Shown here piece by piece: positions 56,001 to 64,000 of a DNA stretch of 64,000 bases. How positions within the stretch are numbered: the first letter of the stretch is position 1; every line of letters starts with the position of its first letter. This DNA comes from Corythucha ciliata. Taxonomy: Eukaryota; Arthropoda; Insecta; Hemiptera; Tingidae. A model generated the notes under the pieces. The model saw only the letters and a list, made by a program, of their open reading frames with translations. It did no database searches and was not told the origin of the DNA. The stretch covers positions 3,077,009-3,141,008 of the forward strand of contig CM075938.1 of assembly GCA_038030265.1 (NCBI GenBank). Direction: 5' to 3'. The position numbers and the translations under genes are program-made.

Positions 56001-56565
56001 CGAGGCTACGTACGTTTTTGGAAAAGCCGTTCAACAAGTTTTTGAGCTCCAAGGCTGAGCCTTTCTCCATTCGAGGTAGATTGAGCAATTGGTCAACGTG
56101 AGTACGAATAATCAGCCGTTTTTTGTCGAACCTGGAGTTGAGCAAATTCCAGGCGACTTGATAGTTGTTTTCTGAGATGGTGATGTCTTGAACAAAGTCA
56201 GAGGCGTCTCCCTTGAGGCAAGACTTAAGTAAATGGAGTTTCTCGACGTTTGTGAGATTGTTGGTTTTGTCGACGAGTGTGACAAATGTGTCTTTAAACG
56301 ATGACCAGTCCGAATAACTACCGCTGAAGGTGGGCAAGTTAATTGGTGGAAGTCGAATAGACGAGTCGTTCGAAAAAGTGCCTTTGGGCGGTGCTGGACG
56401 ATCACATGGAGTGAGCTTTTGGGAAATTAGTGCCTGGCACTCAAAGAATTTAGGCTCGAATTGCTCATTGAATGAGTCGTCATTGAAGTCCTCGTCGATT
56501 GTTTTGAGTTCCGTTATGGCATCTGAGAACTTTCCCCACGTGTCTTCAATTTTTGATGAACGAGA
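53044..56565 (-). CDS. BEL/Pao gag, protease, RT, RNase H
   Basis: Open without interruption from the TGA at 56566 to the stop at 53044. Domains, counting from a codon at 56337: gag DUF1759-like region about 1-170 (LPTFSGSYSDW, HLLKSCLKGDA), zinc knuckles with CPHCNSKEHSIYSC at 218-231 and CFNCLRSSHRISDC at 252-265, aspartic protease DSGA at 329-332, RT with KLRVVFNGSA, ADVKMMFRQI and catalytic YMDD at 741-744, and RNase H with GFCDSSIKAYGACIY near 930 and LWTDSTIVLSWLS near 1020. The integrase continues in another frame. The family and order match BEL/Pao elements. It has no envelope gene. Confidence 0.95.
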   Translation of the reverse strand, partial: SRSSKIEDTWGKFSDAITELKTIDEDFNDDSFNEQFEPKFFECQALISQKLTPCDRPAPPKGTFSNDSSIRLPPINLPTFSGSYSDWSSFKDTFVTLVDKTNNLTNVEKLHLLKSCLKGDASDFVQDITISENNYQVAWNLLNSRFDKKRLIIRTHVDQLLNLPRMEKGSALELKNLLNGFSKNVRSLESLNYYNDSSDYLLVNILSSKFDTETYKLWESSLTDDQLPTLKSVEDFISHRLGVQEASNSRHDENSSSDFTSKSLGKSCSTFTACSSPSISSSSSSQFPRSPMACPHCNSKEHSIYSCPSFIKMSPEDRRKKVQSLQLCFNCLRSSHRISDCLSTDFCKTCKQKHNTLLHFGQGSNNEITTVCSHSITETNTLFATALVDVHASNGSSILARGRLDSGAQNNFMSENLVQQLRLTKQKVNFNIGGIGLSGTQIKHCVSATIKSRFSDFKIHLNFLFLPKITEALPLQQLNVDAWNILKTLNLADPNFFMTGKIDLLLGAEIFLDLFQDGRFRTGDSLPVLQKTHLGWILSGKYSSRPDHQNQRSSCFLCLNDSSETLNNQLQKFWEIEELSDQTALSSADDKVAEEIYEKTTIRNAEGRYIVHLPFKQSPSVLGDSRQMALKRFLSLEKRLMNNPPYYQKYTDFLDDYLAEGHMKEVNSDVKGDESNFYFPHHGVLKEDSMITKLRVVFNGSASSSSGKSLNDVLHVGPRVQQELYDILLRFRKHKYALTADVKMMFRQILVEPGQTRYQRIFWRNRPDQEVKEYELRTVTYGTSSAPYLAARTINQLAIDEKGNFPLAAAVSQEDLYMDDLLTGAESELELVTLQHQISEMFKSGGFELRKWCSNLPGLTDGLENNRNDANFAFNITDGLDVKVKTLGIYWHPLDDSFKYLIRLPVDAPETKRSILSEISKLFDPLGMIAPVVVVSKTFLQVLLWALQVGWDERVPHKNLASWKELRLSLKAIDEIEIPRCISSISQPVKFEIHGFCDSSIKAYGACIYIKSIDNDGKSSSHLMTLKSRVAPIKQISLPRLELCGALLLSQLYSKVVKACKIPVSRTFLWTDSTIVLSWLSKESVFWKTFVANRVSSIQRVTSDCSWRHVPTADNPADLVSRGCDPITLKNSSLWWHGPAWLLDPDVNWLNQWNSTEVTTPIEAGEILNEGVH

Positions 56566-56568
56566 TCA

Positions 56569-56694
56569 TATAAAATCGGGATGTTGTAAGGTGGCATCGA
56601 ACGATTGTATAAATTCGAGTGACCGGTCGAGGAATTTGATAATGCTCTCAATTTGCTTTTTTAGCTTTTTGATATCAGAGTGTTTTTTGGGCAT
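56569..56694 (-). pseudogene. BEL gag N-terminal segment before an in-frame TGA
   Basis: The first plausible gag ATG is at 56694 (MPKKHSDIKKLKKQIESI), followed by about 40 codons of coiled-coil-like, lysine-rich sequence. A TGA at 56566-56568 then separates it from the rest of gag, which continues in the same frame. Confidence 0.75.
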
Positions 56695-56811
56695 GATTGT
56701 GTTTGCTGACTGAATTTATGGATAGGTAGAAAGGAAAATGCGAAGGAAGAATACAGGCTTTTGACTCACCTCAATGCTTTGCTTTGATGTTATGCGGTGT
56801 GGAGGACCATA

Positions 56812-57080
56812 TGATGCGGTTCCGAGGGCTTTAGTTAATTCTTCGGCTCCCCGTCGTCCGGTCTTAGGGCTGGTAAAAATCTTTGAACCATTGAGGTGAA
56901 CGAATTTAGTATTTATTATTAGAAAGTATTTAAGACACAAAAGGAACTGGAAGAGAGCACAGTTTTTCCACGAGCGATCGAGCGAGAGAGAGAATCAGGA
57001 AGGTAACAATGTTGGGGTTAGGCGTAAAAGCGCCAAGAGCAAGAGCTCGAACAGCTCAGGAGCTCGAGTAAGACTTAACA
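56812..57080 (-). repeat. BEL 5' LTR
   Basis: 269 bp, matches 51100-51368 except one base and is identical by eye to the third copy at 63491-63759. The segment just inside it (56785-56811, TGGTCCTCCACACCG on the minus strand after two bases) is in the position of a primer-binding site. The priming tRNA is not resolved. Confidence 0.95.
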
Positions 57081-57174
57081 GCGCTGTTTCTCCATTTTAT
57101 CCGTGAAGTGGCGCGTTTTCTCAAATCTAGTCAGACTGGTCCCAAAAAACAGCGCATTAGCACTTTTACATAAG

Positions 57175-57211
<37 letters not shown>

Positions 57212-57640
57212 TTGCCGTGAAAGAGCCTCCATGAACCGTGGATTGGTGTTTTTTTTTTTACCAATTTCGGTCCGGAAGTTGGATCAACATCTTTTCTCAA
57301 TATTATCTAAGAAATGAGTGCTTTTCCTCAATTTTATAACTAAGTATATTAGCACCTTTTCCAAACTTTTAGCCGTGGAATCGTCCTAAGAACAGCGATT
57401 TGTGGGGGGGGGGGGTCGTCTTCTCCATTTTAGCAGCCTATAGCCTATAGGGACCTAAACAGAAACGGGAAATCAACGTATTTCCTCCATTCTAGCCGCG
57501 AAGCTGTTGCCTCGAGATTCGGCGACTTAGTACTTAGTATCTTTTTTCAATTTCAGCAGTGACATATAGCGTTCAGAATAGCAAGTATCACTTTTTCTCC
57601 AATTATATACTCATCACGAAGATTCCTCCAGGTACTACTA
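57081..57640 (+). repeat. 30-bp-type satellite block (plus), right flank of BEL
   Basis: Begins GCGCTGTTTCTCCATTTTATCC. Contains a 30-bp T run at 57177-57206. The first 250 bp recur at 63760-64000. Confidence 0.75.
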
Positions 57641-58235
57641 ATTGATCAATTTCAAAATCAAGTCAATTTCTAAATAACTTCGTCGTTTTAATGAGACTTA
57701 TTGGTCTCTTGATAGCACGGAATGACTTCGTGACGCTCCATCGGTTGAAATGAGAATAATGTATTAACATCGTATTTATCCAACATCGTATTTAACAACA
57801 ACACTGTATTCAAAGCTATAAAAGCAACGCTAGAAATTTAGAAAATAAGGGTCCTGATGGGAAGAGATCTGTAATATCATTTTCATTACCTACCAACGCT
57901 CATGCTTTTTAATCGATAGCATTAACTTCGGACATTAGTATAACGCAGTATACCTAGTGGCTATAGTACAAAAATAAAAAATAAAAAAGCGATGCAAGTA
58001 CATAATTTAAATAAAAATGAAATCGCAACAATTTGCAGGACTCGGTCACAAACAAACTCCCGCTCCAATACAATTATTAAAGTAAATTAAACCACACAAC
58101 AACGACCCATGTTTACACCATCACGACGAGACCAATAAGTGCATTTTCAACAACGAAAAAGATGCACTAAAAATGAATTAATGAATTGATTGGACATTGG
58201 ATGATGTTCCACTTCTATCCACTCGCGCCCGCCTA

Positions 58236-58267
<32 letters not shown>

Positions 58268-59454
58268 GGTAAAGAAGGTAGGGGAATCAACGGAAGGTCA
58301 GCATTTATCAGCTGTAGTACAGTCCTTCCGCCCACCCTTCGTGTTTCCGCCCTTCAAGTGGATCGATGAGGCTACAATATCACGCTTGCTTTAATCTTAA
58401 TCTTTTTTCTTTTTTTTTTTCTATAATAAACAAACAGACCACCCGTCGAGAAGCTCCTAAACGATTAATTTTCCAACCAAACTGAATGAAAGACAAACAC
58501 CGCTCTGCGTGATTTCTTCACTGCGATTGTTAAGCCTCGTTACACATCTAATTAAACCCGACTTGACTATCAAATCCGTTTTTGAGGCGGTAGAATGTCG
58601 AGCTTAAATTATCTGGTTAATAATTTAAATTATAGAAGATGCCGAAAAGCTCTGCCGCTGACAAACAGTTAACCACTTTATTTCAGCTCTCCCCCTCCCC
58701 CCCCCCCATTTTTCTTCTCGTAATTCAGATAATGCAAAGCACAGATTACTAAATCAAACTGATATAAGTCTACTGTTCAAGCCTAGGTTTGTTGATGTTA
58801 GGAAGGGAGGGGTGCGCTACGCTTTATATCTCTAATAAATGTCATGCACTAAAAATATCTAATTGTGAATATAATAACCTCTACTTTTTGTTATTATATT
58901 TTGCAGCAATTGACATGCTCCTGGCAGTGATTTCTTAATATTACCTACTCAGCAACGCAACTTTTGATTTTAATTTTTTTTTTATAAAAACAGAAAACAT
59001 TGCCTTTTTTAAACACACAGAGCGTTGGAAGGATGACCGAAGAGGCTGCAGGCTGAAAAATATGCGGCCTGCAAAGAAATTAAGAAAAAAGAAATCATTT
59101 AATTACACTGAATTACACCAATTATTTTTTAATTTTCTTCGATTTTTTGTCCTATTTAATTTAAATTAAATATAAAATTCCAGCGCAAAATATGAATTTT
59201 CAAAGGTACCCAGTGAGTTCCAACCGACCATCGTCTTCAGGCAAGAAGGAATGCAAGGACTGCATTGGAATTATTCTTTAAAAAAAAAAAAAAAAATCAC
59301 GTTTACGGTCTTCACCAGTGTCCTTCTTCGTCTCATTATTATTATTAGTATTTTTCCTTATAAATTGAGAGCTGAATTAAGAAGGTAATAAAAATCCGGT
59401 CGAATTATCTTTTTAAAGTAAGACAGCGGGAAGCAATATTGTAGAAAGACATGG
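57641..59454. other. AT-rich non-coding stretch
   Basis: Unique-looking DNA with no recognisable gene. Simple sequence: A30 at 58237-58266, T run near 58410, A run near 59280. No tandem array. Confidence 0.5.
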
Positions 59455-60545
59455 ACGTGAAGACTAAAGAATCCGGGCCAAAATTGGAAATAACGCTAAT
59501 TTAGAGCTTGAATTGAGACAAATAGCTAATTCACGGCTGAAATTATGGAGAAAAGTATCTCATTCACGGTCAGAAGTGAAAAAAAGTGCCAAACCACCGA
59601 TATAATAGTGAAAAATCGAAAATTTACCAATCGTTTTGAAAAAAAAGCGCTGATTTGCGCCTAAAATTACGAAAAATGAATTCTCGGCTGATTCAGAACA
59701 GAATCTGAAAAATAAATAAATAAATAAGTAAATAAATAGAAAATAAAAAACGCTAACTCACGAGAAGATCAAGAAAAAGTGCTAAATCACGGGTGAAATT
59801 GAGGCAAATCGCTCTTCAGCGGCTAAAATCACAAATTCAAGGCAAACGTGAAGAAAGTCGCTAATTCACCGATGAAATTGAGAAGCACAAGACGTGTGAC
59901 AAAAGATGCTAAATCGTGGTTAAAATGGAGAAAACGCCTATTTGCGGATTCAAAAGGTAACTTATTCATGGCTGAAAGTGAACAAAATTGCTAATCCACG
60001 GCTAGATGAGGAAAATGCACTAATTCGCTGATAAAATTTAAAAAAAAAAACGTTAATTCGCGGCGAAAATTGGATAACAAAACTCTCTTTCACAACTGTA
60101 CCTAGAAGGCTAAAATTAGTTAAAACGCTAATTCACGGCTACAATAAAGAAAAATGACTATTTACGGGGTTAAATTGAGGACATTTGCTATAGTTCACAG
60201 AAATATATTGAGGAAATGGCAAGTCGCGGTGTCCGGAGGCAACTTTGTGTCTAAAATTGGAAGATATAGCGCTAATTCACGGGTAAAATCGCTCAATAGC
60301 GGCGCAAATCCGGGAAAACACTAATTCATTGCAATAAAAATCGCTAATGCTCTGCTAAAATGGAGATAAATTGCTAATTCGCGGCTAAAATGGAGACAAA
60401 TCGCTGATTCATGGCTAAAATGGAGGCAAATCGCTAAACCACCTATATGAAATTGAGAAGGAAGTGATGAAGTGTGGAAAAATCGCTAATTCGTGGCTCC
60501 TGAAGGTAATTTCACAGGGGGCTTTGGAGAAATATTCACCGGGGG
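59455..60545 (-). repeat. 30-bp-type satellite block (minus orientation)
   Basis: About 1.1 kb of inverse units (AAATCGCTAATTC, GGCTAAAATGGAG). Local near-identical neighbours at 60355-60440 (three units GGAGACAAATCGCT or similar) suggest recent local duplication. Confidence 0.78.
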
Positions 60546-61039
60546 GCGTCAAACTTCCAAGGCCGGCCCTGCCATGAGCTGCTCCAGGGCATATTTTTGT
60601 GCAAATATAACTGTGGTTTACTTATGTTGTAGAAGTTATTGAACAGACCCCAAGTGTGTTTTATTCAGAGCGTCACGGCCTTTTGCTAAGTGGTGGGGGG
60701 GCGGGTTGAAAATGGGTGGCCCCGCATGAGTTCTTAACAACCAGGCTTATGGCTCACGACCAAAATAGGTTGGCCGGCTCTGATCTACGCGGACGACAAT
60801 GAACTTAGCGTCCCTGCGTAAATAGGCATCGCCAAATCGCTTCAGACGATTCAAACTTTCGCAGCACTTGTGGAGAGTTCTATTGTACCGCACCCTATAC
60901 CGCGTGCTTCGTTCGGTTCATTGCATGTGCTTGCTGTGGCAAACCTATACACCAATCGGAGCCCGGGGCGAAAATCTCCAAGAGGCCCCCTTGTAGCCTC
61001 TAAATAAACTACGAGTATAATTTTTACGTAGCAATAAAT
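60546..61039. other. Non-coding segment
   Basis: No gene recognised. The 60540-60780 part contains GGGGGGCG and GGCCGGCCC motifs like old transposon ends. Confidence 0.4.
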
Positions 61040-61680
61040 TATGGAATTTTATTAATTTAAGCCACGAATTAGCGATTTTTCCACACTTTATCTGCACCCT
61101 ATCACAAATTGTGATGTGAATTAAAGTGCTCCTCATGTTTTAGTCTTGAATTATAGCGATTATTCTCAATTCTCAATATGTTGTGAATACAACGACTCTT
61201 CCTCTCTGCGCGGGCTTTGGCCCATAGAGGGGAATACCAATTGTAAATATGTATAAATAAAAATATAATGTTGTTTCAGGAAAAAAAAAAAAAAATCAGA
61301 CGCAAATTAGCACTTTTTCTAAATGTCATACCAATAATCAACCAGTTTCCTTAACTTTAGCCGCAATTTAGCGATTTTTTCGCAATTGGACGTGCATGAA
61401 TTAACGCTTTTTCTTTATAGACACGCTAGTTGCCTTCGCAACCGCGAAGCCGCATTTTAGCCGCGATTTTCTTTACTTCGCAGTGACCAATTAGCGTTTT
61501 TTCCTCATTTTAGCCGCTAAATAGCGATTTCTCGCCCAGTGCCAGCCGAGAACTAGAGTTTTTCTCTATTTTAGCCGGGAATCACATAGCTTTTTCTCAA
61601 TTTTAGCATATGAGTAAGTACAGTTTTTCGTGTTTTTGTTTTTTTTTTTCGATTTGAGCCGTTAATTAGACCACAAATGT
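61040..61680 (+). repeat. 30-bp-type satellite block (plus orientation)
   Basis: Two parts, 61040-61175 and 61290-61680, separated by non-repeat DNA with an A run near 61280. Typical AATTAGCG and CATTTTAGCCGC cores. Confidence 0.72.
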
Positions 61681-61701
61681 AGTAAATAGACCACAGAGCG
61701 C

Positions 61702-61774
61702 GCCTCGATGGTGTAATGGATACAATGCTCGCTTCGCAACCCATCGGGCCTGGGTTCGAATCCAGCTATTGCCC
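61702..61774 (+). tRNA. tRNA-like sequence, degenerate (pseudogene or SINE head)
   Basis: An A-box-like TGGTGTAATGG at 61709-61719 and a perfect B box GGTTCGAATCC at 61753-61763 are spaced as in tRNA genes. The seven bases before the A box (GCCTCGA) pair only partly with the 3' side (TATTGCC). The anticodon stem does not close, though the loop TTCGCAA is visible (anticodon CGC if so read). The T arm is one base short on its 3' side. This is therefore a decayed tRNA gene or tRNA-derived retroposon. Confidence 0.5.
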
Positions 61775-61783
61775 ATTACACTA

Positions 61784-62377
61784 CAGTCGACTCTTGTTAT
61801 AGCGTCTCTTGATACAACGAGAACCTTAGAATAACGAGTTGAAAGCTTGGTCCCCTGAAAAATTCTCGATAGTGCGAGAAAAAACTATGCATTTTTTGAC
61901 ACTCGTTACTACGAGACTTTTCTTTCCTTGCTGTGACCTGAACACGCTATACAACGAGGTAAGGCCCCCGTTCGACTTGCTATAGCGAGGTCCCTTCCAC
62001 TCGAAATAACTATGTTCCGCTGACGATGCTTCTTTTTGCCTTCCTAAACTCGGAAGGAAACAGCCCGAGGAAGGGGTTCGGGCTATCAATTCCAGTGCAG
62101 TCCAGTCATGTCTTCCGTCAAAAAGCGAAAAGCTTTGACTATTTCAGTTAAAAAGGAATGTATAGAAGCAGTGGAAAGGGGAGAAAGGAAGAAAGACGTT
62201 GCGGAGCGCTTCGGGCTTGCCAGCTCCACCTTAGCCACCACTCTAAAAGCGAAAAATGAAATTCTTCGGGGACCCTTTGGCGGCAGCGACAAAAAAGAGA
62301 AGACGAGCCGGCGAGTTCCCAGAGTTGGAAAGTTGCTTAATGAAATGGTTCACGCCAGGGGCGAAGCGTCCATGTAA
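61784..62377 (+). mobile_element. pogo/Tigger-like element, 5' part only
   Basis: Starts CAGTCGACTCTTGTTATAGC immediately after a TA (61782-61783), as pogo/Tigger transposons do. Repeated TATAGCG and TACAACGAG words fill the subterminal 200 bp. A transposase N-terminus follows at 62108. No catalytic DDE part and no matching 3' end are visible before the window ends. Confidence 0.7.
62108..62377 (+). pseudogene. pogo/Tigger transposase N-terminus (CENP-B-type HTH)
   Basis: 89 codons from an ATG preceded by ATTCCAGTGCAGTCCAGTC. KRKALTISVKKECIEAVERG and ERKKDVAERFGLASSTLATT form a CENP-B/pogo-type helix-turn-helix, which binds the element ends. A second DNA-binding part starts at KTSRRVPRVGKLLNE, but the frame is lost near 62345 and stops. 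Full transposases of this family are about 450-550 residues, so only the first sixth is present. The sequence CAGGGGCGAAGCGTCCATG at 62356 looks like the end of another inserted element that could explain the truncation. Confidence 0.75.
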
Positions 62378-62381
62378 GCAG

Positions 62382-62590
62382 TGTAAGCATTGCTTACAGT
62401 TTTAGCATTCTCTTTAAAAGCATGAACTAAATATAAATTAATAGATCAGTAGTTATGGCTGTAATTGACAAAAACTATTATTATTATGAGGTAGTTTTTG
62501 TCAATAGCAATTAGCGGTAGCGAACAAATATCGCCTCATGCATTTGTTCAGAAGAGCGTGCGGGCTTCACTGTTCTTCAGTAACTCCAGA
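62382..62590. repeat. Short inverted repeats after the pogo remnant
   Basis: A 17-bp palindrome TGTAAGCA-T-TGCTTACA lies at 62382-62398. A second perfect inverted repeat has 14-bp arms at 62464-62477 (ATTGACAAAAACTA) and 62492-62505 (TAGTTTTTGTCAAT). Confidence 0.7.
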
Positions 62591-62719
62591 GGGTCAACCA
62601 TGAGCTAGCGTAAAAATACCGTCAAAACGCGGTATCTATGGCTTTATAACATTATTTGTGAAACAGCGTCCTCAGTTACCGCTTGCGTCAATTTTTCAAC
62701 GCTAGCTCATGGTTGACCC
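62591..62719. mobile_element. 129-bp palindromic element
   Basis: A perfect 21-bp inverted repeat (starting GGGTCAACCATGAGCTAGCG at 62591 and its inverse ending at 62719) continues inward with weaker pairing (AAAATACCGTCAAAACGCGGTA against the inverse of TACCGCTTGCGTCAATTTTT, given here as separate halves). The loop is GTGAAACAGCGTCC-like. Small TIR-only elements of this kind are MITE-like. No clear target duplication. Confidence 0.65.
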
Positions 62720-63462
62720 CCAGCCCTAAGAGCCTCCCAAGTCCCAACGAAACGGTAGGCTTGTAAGCAATCCTAGAAACGAAGACAGGTTGGGGGGTTA
62801 CCCGCTCAATATCTTTCCCACCCCACCTGCCTTCCCTCTACCATCCATCGCGCCGCGCTTCAAACCTCTCCTGTAAGCAACTTTGAAAACACATACAAGT
62901 CCCGGAGAAAGCCGATAATGATCGAGCCCGTTGTAGAAACTTTTCGGGTGAAAGAAACCATGACTGGCCTGCTATTTTTCAATTCATTTTATTAGTTTTG
63001 AACAATATTTCACACTTCGTGGTAAATTGTACCGTTTTATTTCCTCGACATTTAACAATGAGATAGTCTTGGACTCATGGTTAGTCCGTACGTCCAAAAG
63101 CCTAACTTCTAGTAATAGTTCTACCCAGTGGCGTGCCCATGGGGGGGGTTTTGAGGGTCAGAACCCCCCCCCCCCAGAGTACTTCAGCCCACCAAAATAA
63201 ATAGAAATAAAAAAGAAATAGAAATACAAAATAAATAAATAAAATGAAATGAATAAGTAAAAAAGTAAAAAAACAAACAAACAAAAGAAACAACAAAAAC
63301 GTGATTTGTATGACCCTAAAAGTTCTTTTTTTAGCAATTTAGTACCCTAAGTAACTATCCACGGCATAATATGGTATTTATTCCACTGTCTTGGCGTGGA
63401 TTCAGGATTTGTTCAAGAGAGAGGGGCTTGAGAAATTCTACTAAAGATGACTTGGCAGCCAT
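62720..63462. other. Non-coding segment before the duplicated LTR
   Basis: A CAGTGGCGTGCCCATGGGG end at 63126, a C-rich run near 63163 and an (AAAT)-rich microsatellite at 63200-63300. No gene recognised. Confidence 0.45.
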
Positions 63463-63853
63463 TTGATGTTATGCGGTGTGGAGGACCATATGATGCGGTT
63501 CCGAGGGCTTTAGTTAATTCTTCGGCTCCCCGTCGTCCGGTCTTAGGGCTGGTAAAAATCTTTGAACCATTGAGGTGAACGAATTTAGTATTTATTATTA
63601 GAAAGTATTTAAGACACAAAAGGAACTGGAAGAGAGCACAGTTTTTCCACGAGCGATCGAGCGAGAGAGAGAATCAGGAAGGTAACAATGTTGGGGTTAG
63701 GCGTAAAAGCGCCAAGAGCAAGAGCTCGAACAGCTCAGGAGCTCGAGTAAGACTTAACAGCGCTGTTTCTCCATTTTATCCGTGAAGTGGCGCGTTTTCT
63801 CAAATCTAGTCAGACTGGTCCCAAAAAACAGCGCATTAGCACTTTTACATAAG

Positions 63854-63892
<39 letters not shown>

Positions 63893-64000
63893 TTGCCGTG
63901 AAAGAGCCTCCATGAACCGTGGATTGGTGTTTTTTTTTTTACCAATTTCGGTCCGGAAGTTGGATCAACATCTTTTCTCAATATTATCTAAGAAATGAGT
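63463..64000. repeat. Second copy of the BEL 5' LTR and its flank
   Basis: The segment from TTTGATGTTATGCGG at 63463 to the window end duplicates 56784-57321: 28 bp of BEL leader, the complete LTR, the GCGCT, and at least 240 bp of the flanking satellite. The T run is 30 bp in one copy and 32 bp in the other. Because flank and leader are both copied, this is a duplication of the 5' boundary and not an independent insertion. Confidence 0.9.
63491..63759 (-). repeat. BEL LTR, third copy
   Basis: 269 bp. It carries GGGCTGGT as in the 5' LTR at 56812, not GGGCTGGC as in the 3' LTR, so it derives from the 5' LTR copy. It is preceded by leader sequence and followed by the same satellite as the original. 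Confidence 0.93.

Larger units (their letters stand above)
51100..57080 (-). mobile_element. Young BEL/Pao LTR retrotransposon
   Basis: Two 269-bp LTRs that I can distinguish by only one base enclose a gag-protease-RT-RNase H-integrase region on the minus strand. The 5-bp target duplication is GCGCT, inside a 30-bp-type satellite unit. A purine-rich tract (GGGCGCGGAA) precedes the 3' LTR. Coding is interrupted by a TGA in the gag N-terminus and by frame changes near 53045 and 51735. With such similar LTRs these may be recent mutations, sequencing indels, or recoding. Confidence 0.95.

Noticed and set aside
62108..62377. Host CENP-B-like gene
   Set aside because: The adjacent TA-flanked CAGTCGACTC terminus and truncation after the helix-turn-helix indicate a pogo/Tigger transposon remnant.
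63491..63759. Solo LTR from an independent BEL insertion
   Set aside because: The copy is flanked by element leader on one side and by the same satellite flank as the original on the other, which a solo LTR would not have.

Overview
This window looks like intergenic, repeat-dominated DNA from an invertebrate animal nuclear genome, most likely an arthropod. The grounds are the mix of retroelement families (BEL/Pao, two Ty3/gypsy lineages, a jockey/CR1-like LINE), hAT and pogo/Tigger DNA transposon remains, non-autonomous elements with terminal inverted repeats, and no bacterial gene organisation. I could not identify the species. I found no convincing host protein-coding gene in 64 kb. Every coding stretch I recognise belongs to a mobile element, and almost all carry frameshifts, stops or insertions.

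Layout. 1-4.4 kb: no gene, then three degenerate tandem-repeat families (about 33 bp, about 30 bp and 20 bp units). 4.4-7.55 kb: a 5'-truncated LINE lying inside the 20-bp array and itself interrupted by a 498-bp hAT-type element. 8.5-15.5 kb: non-coding DNA, a small inverted-repeat element, a 17-bp tandem array and a long 30-bp-type array. 15.5-21.8 kb: a decayed hAT-like transposase gene split by a young, nearly complete gypsy element (16858-21718, minus strand, 5-bp target duplication). 22.2-24.6 kb: 30-bp-type arrays in opposite orientations. 27.5-36.8 kb: a decayed CsRn1-like gypsy element (minus strand) whose polyprotein is split by a 5.77-kb TA-flanked insertion (27766-33530) packed with palindromes, tandem repeats and nested elements. 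36.8-49.3 kb: more arrays, dispersed repeats, a 500-N assembly gap and a gag fragment. 49.4-50.8 kb: a LINE fragment bounded by inverted repeats. 51.1-57.1 kb: a young BEL/Pao element (minus strand) with 269-bp LTRs. 57-61.7 kb: arrays and unique AT-rich DNA. 61.7-64 kb: a tRNA-like sequence, a pogo/Tigger 5' end, a small palindromic element, and a second copy of the BEL 5' LTR together with its flanking satellite.

The common background is a very diverged satellite with a unit near 30 bp (core GAATTAGCG, then a T-rich stretch, then CTCAATTTTAGCC). It appears in at least 17 blocks in both orientations and fills roughly a fifth of the window. The BEL element and a 406-bp inverted-repeat element clearly inserted into it, so it is older than they are. 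The most informative structures are the nested insertions with exact target duplications and the unclassified TA-flanked element. The satellite and the inverted-repeat elements are the best candidates for undescribed biology.
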